DNA of 64,000 bases from Proteobacteria bacterium SG_bin4 (lineage in GTDB: Bacteria > Pseudomonadota > Gammaproteobacteria > Burkholderiales > Nitrosomonadaceae). The notes under the pieces are model-generated. The model ran no database searches. It was not told where the DNA came from and saw only the letters and a program-made list of their open reading frames with translations. The position numbers and the translations under genes are program-made. The DNA lies in contig LWDH01000044.1 of NCBI GenBank assembly GCA_002083395.1, positions 36,130-100,129 of the forward strand, written 5' to 3'. Shown piece after piece: positions 58,365 to 64,000 of this stretch (position 1 is its first letter; the number at the start of each line of letters is the position of its first letter).

Positions 58365-59999
58365 GTGGCAAGTAATCAGCTCAAACTTTTCTTTTGGCTA
58401 CCCCTTTTTTTCTGTTACATCTTTCTTCTTCTCCCGTCACAGGCTGCCACCGCTACACTAATCGACGCCAAAACCATCGAACGGCAGCTTTCGAACCCCG
58501 GTGCGCTGGGATTGAACAAAACCGAAATCGCCGGTTTACAAAAATTCTATGCGCAGCGAGGCTTTCAACCGGTCTGGTTGGCGGACAATCCCGGGCCATC
58601 GTTGCTCGAATCCGCGATGACGTTTATCGCCAGCGCCGATGACGAGGGATTGGATAGCCGCGATTACGGTTTGCCGGAGTTGCAGCAATTGCGGCAGCAG
58701 GCGGATCCATCGGATGTTGCAGCGGTGGTATTGGAGCTGCGCGTCACGCAGGCGGTGCTGGCTTTGGCACGGGATGTGTCGCGCGGACGACTTAACGCTG
58801 TCGCAGCCGACCCGGATTGGCATATCACCCAACCGGACTTTGATGCGGCGCAATTTTTGCAGACTGCGGTGCAATCCGGGCAGTTGCCGCAGGCGTTTGA
58901 CGAATTGCCGCCAACCAAACTGCATTACCGGCTGTTGAAGCAAACCCTGGCGCGCTACCGCAAACTGGCGGAAGCACAAGTGGAATGGCTGAAAATTCCG
59001 GATGCGCCGTCGATCCATCCGGGCGACACGCATCCGCATATTCCGCTGATCCGCCAACGCATTGCGCAGGCATACGACGCCGACGGTATCGCCGGATTCC
59101 AGGTTAAGCCCTCGAAAAGCGAGCATTACGACGCGGAATTGGTCAGTGCGGTCAAAGCGTTTCAGGCGCAGCACAATTTGAATACCGACGGCGTCATCGG
59201 CAAAAACACCTTGCGTGCGCTGAACCGGCCGCTGGCGTGGAAAATCCGCCAGTTGCGCATCAACATGGAGCGCCTGCGCTGGTTGCCGAAAAAGCTGGGG
59301 GATCGCTACTTGCTGGTGAATACCGCCGGATTCATGCTGACCGCCGCAGAGCAGGATCAAGAAGTCTTGTCGATGCGCATCATCGTCGGGCGCGACTACC
59401 GCTCGACGCCGACTTTCAACAGCGCGATGTCGCACATGGTGCTGAATCCCTATTGGAATGTGCCGCACAGCATCGCCACCAAGGATTTGCTGCCGAAGCA
59501 GAAAAGCGATCCGGCTTTCTTTTCCAATGGCGGGTTCAAGATTTTTCCCGGCAATAACCGCAATGCCGAGCCGATTGATCCGGATGCAATCGATTGGCAC
59601 GATCTGAAAGGCGGATTCCCTTATTTTCTGCGCCAAGACCCCGGCAAGCACAATGCGCTGGGCAGGATCAAGTTCATGTTTCCGAATTCTTTCAGCATTT
59701 ATTTGCACGATACGCCGTCGAAATCGCTGTTCCAGCGAGACATCCGCACCTTCAGTTCGGGTTGCATCCGCCTGGAGAAGCCAATGGAACTGGCAGCTTT
59801 TGCGCTTAAAGAACAAAGCCTTCCGGAAAAATTCATGGCCGATTTGGATAGTGAAAACACCAAAACGGTGCATTTACCCAAGCCATTACCCATCTTCTTA
59901 GTGTATATTACCGCCTGGGTTGATGAGCACGAAATGGTGCATTTTTCACCCGATATTTACGACCGTGATTTACGCGCATTGCGTTATGCTCGCTGGTAA
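58365..59999 (+). CDS. L,D-transpeptidase, YcbB/LdtD type
   Basis: The 544-residue protein starts with a membrane signal (FFWLPLFFCYIFLLLPSQAA) and has an N-terminal scaffold domain, a peptidoglycan-binding domain (ELVSAVKAFQAQHNLNTDGVIGKNTLRALN, about 260-290) and a YkuD domain with the active-site run ending RTFSSGCIRLEKP (catalytic Cys near 470). GTG at 58365, preceded by AAAGGAA, is preferred over the GTG at 58293. It makes 3-3 crosslinks in peptidoglycan or attaches proteins. The Tat-type M15-like gene follows with 47 bases between, as in the ycbB-ycbK pair of enterics. Confidence 0.93.
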   Translation: MASNQLKLFFWLPLFFCYIFLLLPSQAATATLIDAKTIERQLSNPGALGLNKTEIAGLQKFYAQRGFQPVWLADNPGPSLLESAMTFIASADDEGLDSRDYGLPELQQLRQQADPSDVAAVVLELRVTQAVLALARDVSRGRLNAVAADPDWHITQPDFDAAQFLQTAVQSGQLPQAFDELPPTKLHYRLLKQTLARYRKLAEAQVEWLKIPDAPSIHPGDTHPHIPLIRQRIAQAYDADGIAGFQVKPSKSEHYDAELVSAVKAFQAQHNLNTDGVIGKNTLRALNRPLAWKIRQLRINMERLRWLPKKLGDRYLLVNTAGFMLTAAEQDQEVLSMRIIVGRDYRSTPTFNSAMSHMVLNPYWNVPHSIATKDLLPKQKSDPAFFSNGGFKIFPGNNRNAEPIDPDAIDWHDLKGGFPYFLRQDPGKHNALGRIKFMFPNSFSIYLHDTPSKSLFQRDIRTFSSGCIRLEKPMELAAFALKEQSLPEKFMADLDSENTKTVHLPKPLPIFLVYITAWVDEHEMVHFSPDIYDRDLRALRYARW

Positions 60000-60046
60000 A
60001 TTGATTTTTCGCACACATTCGCAGATTTTTCAGGAGAAAGAATACG

Positions 60047-60640
60047 ATGATACGAAAACTATTAGAGCAAGCTTATTTATCAGAAACAGAACCTGTGCAA
60101 AGCCGCCGCCGGTTGATTCAAGCGGGATTGGGCGCCTGCGCCATGCTGGCGCTGCCGATGACGGCCACCACCGCGCACGCCGCCATCAGAAAACCTTACG
60201 AGAAAAAACTGAGCTTTTTGAATTTACATACCGGCGAACGCACCCGGGCGACTTTTTGGGCGAATGGCCGCTATGTTCCGGAAGGATTACGCGCGATCAA
60301 TCATGTGTTGCGCGACCATCGCACCAATGAGCGTATGACGATTGATCCTTACTTAGTCGATTTTCTGCACCAATTGCAATACCGCCTCAGAACCAACCAA
60401 GAATTTCACGTCATCTCCGCCTACCGCTCCCCCGCCACCAACGCCAAACTCGCCGAACTCAGCGACGGTGTCGCCAAAAACAGTTTGCATACCCAAGGTA
60501 AAGCCATCGATATCCGCCTGCCGGGCCGCAAACTGGCCGATCTGCGCAGCGCCGCATTGTCATTGCAAATGGGCGGCGTCGGTTATTACCCTTCTTCCAA
60601 TTTCATCCACTTGGATTCCGGACGCGTGCGCTTTTGGTAG
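60047..60640 (+). CDS. Tat-exported DUF882/M15-like peptidase, YcbK type
   Basis: The 197-residue protein has a twin-arginine-like signal (SRRRLIQAGLGACAMLALPMTATTAHAA) and an M15-like fold with conserved HVISAYRSPATNAKLAEL, NSLHTQGKAIDIRLPG (His and Asp of the zinc site) and NFIHLDSGRVRFW (His). It should cut or trim cell-wall peptide bonds in the periplasm. It is the second gene of the L,D-transpeptidase pair. The sequence AGGAGAAAGAATACG before the ATG gives a good ribosome site. Confidence 0.92.
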   Translation: MIRKLLEQAYLSETEPVQSRRRLIQAGLGACAMLALPMTATTAHAAIRKPYEKKLSFLNLHTGERTRATFWANGRYVPEGLRAINHVLRDHRTNERMTIDPYLVDFLHQLQYRLRTNQEFHVISAYRSPATNAKLAELSDGVAKNSLHTQGKAIDIRLPGRKLADLRSAALSLQMGGVGYYPSSNFIHLDSGRVRFW

Positions 60641-60660
60641 CGTAATGGCGTATCCGCTTG

Positions 60661-60678
60661 ATTTGCCGTAGCAAATCG
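60661..60678. terminator. Small hairpin between convergent genes
   Basis: GATTTGC and GCAAATC with a CGTA loop form a 7-bp perfect stem between the M15-like gene and the convergent acyltransferase gene. No long T tract follows on either strand, so strength is uncertain. Confidence 0.35.
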
Positions 60679-60724
60679 ATCAATTTCAGCAACGAATGCG
60701 GATAAAACGCTCCGATAGCGCTCG

Positions 60725-61588
60725 TCAGTTGGTTTGTGGTGTCAGTTTCAGTTCGGCAAATATATCCGGGCTCCAGCGCACGCTGTCTCCCTGCTTGCGC
60801 CAAATCTGAGCGAAATACGCATCCAGTTCCGGGTTGGCGATCGTTTGTCCGGCGACGATATATCCGGTAGTTTTCACCGGATTGACCGTGCTGCCCGGCC
60901 CGATCGAACCTTCCAGCAGCACCTTCGGCCTGTCCTGCAACAGCCGGACGCTGCTCGCATATTCGCTCAGCGGCATCTCGCCGCTGGCCAGCCGGGCCAG
61001 TAACCCCGGTAATTTGCTGACATCCTCGGCAGAGATGCGAGGTAACTGCACTTGTGTATATAAATCGGCCATGCGCTGATCAAAACGGTCGCGTAAGCGC
61101 CGGGCCGGTACGCCGGCATAAATACCCAGCGGCTCGCACTGGCCGGTTACCACCGCACCGGCGCCGACGATTGACCCGGAACCGATCTGCGCGCCGCCGA
61201 CTACTATCGCACCGGTCGATATCACCACATTGTCACCGATGTGAACCGGCTTGACCGGCGCGACCGTGCACAGCGACCAATCCTGTTCCGTCATGAAATG
61301 CTTGAAAACATTCGCCGGACCGCCGAAAGTGTAATTGAACAAGGATTCATTGCGATGCTCACCGCCGATCACGATAGTTGCATCGTGCGCAATTTCGCAA
61401 AAAGCACCGGCGGAAAACACCCGCTCATCGGCGGGATTGGCAATCAAACGGATGCGCGGCAGCAGCCCGAGCGAGAAACGGCCAATTTCCAGCCGCACTT
61501 TCGGCGCCACTGTGATCACCAAATCATAAGGCGCCAGCAATGACCAGTTTAATTCCGACATTGCCGGGATATTGACGTTGTAGAGCAT
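60725..61588 (-). CDS. Left-handed beta-helix (hexapeptide) acyltransferase
   Basis: The 287-residue protein has a central run of hexapeptide repeats (VHIGDNVVISTGAIVVGGAQIGSGSIVGAGAVV, about 115-147) typical of the CatB/Vat-type acetyltransferase fold, followed by the LGIYAGVPARRLRDRF closure. The first 110 residues form an extra domain, and the C-terminal 100 residues (SSVRLLQDRPKVLLEGSIGPGSTVNPVKTTGYIV) are of unknown type. The acceptor is not predictable; a sugar or polysaccharide is common. It sits between the M15-like gene (convergent) and the sensor kinase gene (same strand). Confidence 0.85.
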   Translation of the reverse strand: MLYNVNIPAMSELNWSLLAPYDLVITVAPKVRLEIGRFSLGLLPRIRLIANPADERVFSAGAFCEIAHDATIVIGGEHRNESLFNYTFGGPANVFKHFMTEQDWSLCTVAPVKPVHIGDNVVISTGAIVVGGAQIGSGSIVGAGAVVTGQCEPLGIYAGVPARRLRDRFDQRMADLYTQVQLPRISAEDVSKLPGLLARLASGEMPLSEYASSVRLLQDRPKVLLEGSIGPGSTVNPVKTTGYIVAGQTIANPELDAYFAQIWRKQGDSVRWSPDIFAELKLTPQTN

Positions 61589-61661
61589 GTTTTAAATGCT
61601 AGCAGCCTGGCGAATGACTGTCACGCTTTTGCTCGGCGTTTGAACGGAACACCCGCAGCAC

Positions 61662-64000
61662 CTAGGCGCCGGGGTGCCGATTGCCCCACTTGTTAAGCGT
61701 CGCCACCAAGAGATTCATATTGACGGGCTTGGAAAGAAAATCGTCCATGCCTGCCGCAAAGCAGCGCTGACGGTTATCCTCAAAGACATTTGCAGTCAAG
61801 GCAATAATGGGCAGATGCGTGTTTCCGGTCTCCCGTTCCCATTGGCGGATTTTTTCTGCCGCTTGATAACCACTCATCACCGGCATTTCGCAATCCATCA
61901 GCAGCAGCGCCGGTTGCATTCCCTGCATCACCGCATTCACCGCTTCTTCGCCATTCTCAACCACCTTGCAGCGGAATCCTTGTTTCTCCAATAACGCAAC
62001 AATGACCGTGCGGCTGATTGCATTATCTTCAGCCACCAGAATTAGCCCGGCTTCCGGAGAAGCTTTTCGAACCGCTATCTCACCGGTAACGGCATCGCCG
62101 GTAGCCAGATTGCCCGCATTACTGGCGCTGGCCGGGTTAGCGCGGATCTGGAACCAAATTCTCGTGCCCTTGCCTTCCTGGCTTTCGATACCGGTGCTTC
62201 CTCCCAGCAATTTGGCCAAATTGTGCACGATCGACAAACCCAGACCGGTGCCGCCGTATTGACGGGTTGTCGAAGCATCCACCTGGGAAAAAGGCTTGAA
62301 CAATCTATCTTGCTTGTCGGTAGGAATACCAATGCCGCTATCGGTCACGGTAAACTCCAGCAAAGATTCCTCAGCCGGGCTTTCGAGTTCGCGCGCTTCG
62401 ATCCGAACGAAACCTCTCGGCGTAAACTTGATGGCGTTGTTAACCAGATTAGCCAGCATTTGGCTGATTCTGACCGGATCCGAACAGTATCGCATTCGAG
62501 GCTTTCCGTACCATGACACATCGATCGCCAGCCCTTTCTCATTCGCATTCTCGGCAAATAGAGCCGCGGTTTCCAGCATCAGTTGCTCGGGATCAAAAAC
62601 TTGGTTTTCGAGTTTGATCTGCCCCGCTTCAATTTTGGACAAGTCAAGGATATCGTTGAGTACGACCAACAAGTTGTTTCCGGACGTTACGATCACCCGG
62701 GCATAATCCATTCGTTCGCTATCTTTGATGTCCGGCAATTGGAGCAGGTAGGCCATCCCCAGAATGCCATTCAACGGCGTTCGAATTTCATGCGACATGG
62801 TCGCCAGAAACTGGCTCTTGGCCTGATTTGCTGATTCCGCCGCAACCTTAGCCAGCCGCAACGCTTCGCTGTTCGTGCGCAATTGCGCCGTTTGCTCATC
62901 CACGGTTTCCTGAATCAGCATGGTTCGGCCCGTCGTAACTAACATCAACATCTGCAGCATGCTGGCCACGAGCAGCCCGGCAAAGCACAATGCCCATGCC
63001 TGCCATGGCCGGTGCGCGCTCAGCCATTTTGCATCCGGAAAAATAATTAATTCCCAACTCCGGTCGGCCATCGTCAACGTTGTCCGCCAATCGAGATCGG
63101 CATTTGTTGCGATTCCTGGCGCTGAACTGAACAACAATTGATTGCCGTGTTGGCCAGCAGAATCCCTCAGTTGAAAAACAATGTCCGATGTTGCAAGGTT
63201 CCCAACAGCAGAATTGACCATATCGGGAATTTTCAATGCGCCTGCCACAAAACCAATAAACTCGAGATCTTCCGCGCCATCCTGATCAAAATTCTGGCGG
63301 TACACGGGATGCAGTACCAATATGCCTGTTTTATTATGCTGATCCTGCACCAGATTGATCAAGCCGGTCGCCGCTGGGCGATCGGCATGCCGGGCGCGGT
63401 CAATGGCTTCCGCCCGGATTGGATTGGAATAAATATCGTAACCGATCGCTCTTTGATTGCTGCTAAGCGGCGTGATATAGGTCACAACCATATACTCCGG
63501 CCGCTTGCCAGCGATGGTTAGCTCACCCTGCGCATCCATTTCGGTTATCCGGAACGGTTTCCCAGGAATATTTCCGGACTGGGCTTGCTCGAAGCGCGCC
63601 CGATCTTGGTCGCGCACGAGATAATTGTAACTTAACCCTGCAATACCTTGAGATTCCTGCAATATTTCTTGCGTAAAATAATCGAATTGCTGGTAACTCA
63701 TATCGGGATTCAGCTCGGCCAAACGCCGCAATGCCGATAACATTTCGTTGTAAGCGTTGAAACGCTCCTGTAGCTGAAAAGCAATGTTCTGCCCGATACT
63801 CTGAACTTCGGCGTGTTGTTGCCTATTTTCGAGTTTCGAAGTGTTAACAAACCCGGCAACGATCAATATCAACAGAATCAGCGTAATGGGCGCAATAACG
63901 GCTTTTCGCGTTTCCCAATAGAATTGATTGCCGAAAAATGCCAACGACAACGGTGCGAAGACGAGCACGCCGAAGGTATCGCCAGCCCACCAGTTCCACC
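61662..64000 (-). CDS. Hybrid sensor histidine kinase, MASE1-CHASE-HisKA-HATPase-REC (5' end cut)
   Basis: The frame is open to the window edge and runs on beyond. The last in-window upstream codons read WNWWAGDTFGVLVFAPL, the conserved end of a MASE1 membrane domain, so the true start lies outside the window and the in-frame GTG at 63968 is not the start. A CHASE sensor domain follows (about 200 residues, including NLVQDQHNKTGILVLHPVY), then a second membrane stretch, HisKA (FLATMSHEIRTPLNGILGMAYLL, phospho-His), HATPase (NLVNNAIKFTPRG, DSGIGIP, GGTGLGLSI) and a REC domain with LLLMDCEMPVMSG (phospho-Asp). It is a multistep phosphorelay sensor. The ligand is unknown. Confidence 0.95.
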   Translation of the reverse strand, partial: WNWWAGDTFGVLVFAPLSLAFFGNQFYWETRKAVIAPITLILLILIVAGFVNTSKLENRQQHAEVQSIGQNIAFQLQERFNAYNEMLSALRRLAELNPDMSYQQFDYFTQEILQESQGIAGLSYNYLVRDQDRARFEQAQSGNIPGKPFRITEMDAQGELTIAGKRPEYMVVTYITPLSSNQRAIGYDIYSNPIRAEAIDRARHADRPAATGLINLVQDQHNKTGILVLHPVYRQNFDQDGAEDLEFIGFVAGALKIPDMVNSAVGNLATSDIVFQLRDSAGQHGNQLLFSSAPGIATNADLDWRTTLTMADRSWELIIFPDAKWLSAHRPWQAWALCFAGLLVASMLQMLMLVTTGRTMLIQETVDEQTAQLRTNSEALRLAKVAAESANQAKSQFLATMSHEIRTPLNGILGMAYLLQLPDIKDSERMDYARVIVTSGNNLLVVLNDILDLSKIEAGQIKLENQVFDPEQLMLETAALFAENANEKGLAIDVSWYGKPRMRYCSDPVRISQMLANLVNNAIKFTPRGFVRIEARELESPAEESLLEFTVTDSGIGIPTDKQDRLFKPFSQVDASTTRQYGGTGLGLSIVHNLAKLLGGSTGIESQEGKGTRIWFQIRANPASASNAGNLATGDAVTGEIAVRKASPEAGLILVAEDNAISRTVIVALLEKQGFRCKVVENGEEAVNAVMQGMQPALLLMDCEMPVMSGYQAAEKIRQWERETGNTHLPIIALTANVFEDNRQRCFAAGMDDFLSKPVNMNLLVATLNKWGNRHPGA

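Noticed and set aside
58536..59873. A 445-codon minus-strand open frame.
   Set aside because: Antisense to the L,D-transpeptidase gene whose active site is intact; no motif of its own.
1..64000. CRISPR arrays, prophage and complete insertion sequences.
   Set aside because: No regularly spaced direct repeats, Cas genes, integrase or transposase genes were seen.

Overview
The window looks like a chromosomal segment of a betaproteobacterium, most probably an ammonia oxidiser of the Nitrosomonas type. This is an inference: no 16S rRNA gene or ammonia-oxidation gene is present. It rests on the look of the housekeeping proteins (PyrC, RsmI, Rho, L31, glucan phosphorylase), a PEP-CTERM exported protein, an FbpABC-type iron transporter behind a Fur-like site, ovothiol and arsenosugar-type genes, and many short MITE-like repeats. 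There is no rRNA operon, prophage, CRISPR array or complete insertion sequence; the first 33 bases may be the right end of an IS or MITE.

Layout. 0.1-9.8 kb: a periplasmic MsrA-thioredoxin-MsrB fusion; an AI-2E family membrane protein; a tightly coupled four-gene amidoligase operon (C39-like peptidase, RimK-like ATP-grasp, GCS2 ligase, N-formylglutamate amidohydrolase) facing a divergent POT peptide transporter; a small lipoprotein; Hsp20. 10-13.5 kb: small exported proteins and a tRNA Gly-Cys-Leu cluster. 13.5-18.6 kb: DUF393, PyrC, RsmI, an LpoA-type lipoprotein, YraN, a membrane-anchored or exported truncated globin and a VOC protein. 18.7-22.5 kb: glucan phosphorylase and glucokinase. 22.6-25.8 kb: a HerA/DUF853 ATPase, a DUF4255 protein and an unknown partner, suggesting a fragment of a contractile-injection-type system. 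25.9-31.6 kb: a TVP38-flavoprotein fusion, a radical SAM enzyme, an ArsM-like methyltransferase and two arsenosugar-type transferases. 31.8-35.1 kb: ovoA and a probable ovoB.

35.2-40.2 kb is accessory: an unknown 252-residue protein, a pile of palindromic repeats, an RHH/RelE pair, an intact vapBC-type pair, a decayed second copy of the same cassette, and a HigA-like antitoxin that has lost its DNA-binding core. 40.2-48.5 kb is mostly core (membrane protein, SDR, cupin, L31, Rho, thioredoxin, Fbp iron ABC transporter). 48.5-52.1 kb holds a DUF3750 protein and two membrane-associated GTPases. 52.2-56.6 kb holds a two-gene operon of a 936-residue protein of unknown function and a GH18-like protein. 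56.7-64 kb: an AT-rich exported pair including a PEP-CTERM protein, an L,D-transpeptidase with a Tat-exported M15-like partner, a hexapeptide acyltransferase, and a hybrid MASE1/CHASE histidine kinase cut by the right edge.

The repeats form three groups. One (about 130-141 bp, GAGACC/GGTCTC ends, 5-bp target duplications) has three full copies plus a possible end at base 1. A second (143 bp, GCAGGCCGTTGAAAAAC ends) shares its inner core with the first but has unrelated ends. A third (about 150 bp, AGGGAAA-type ends) has two copies, both wedged between convergent genes. The strongest leads are the amidoligase operon, the 936-residue/GH18 pair, the orphan DUF4255 locus, the split-end repeat family and the duplicated, decayed toxin-antitoxin cassette.
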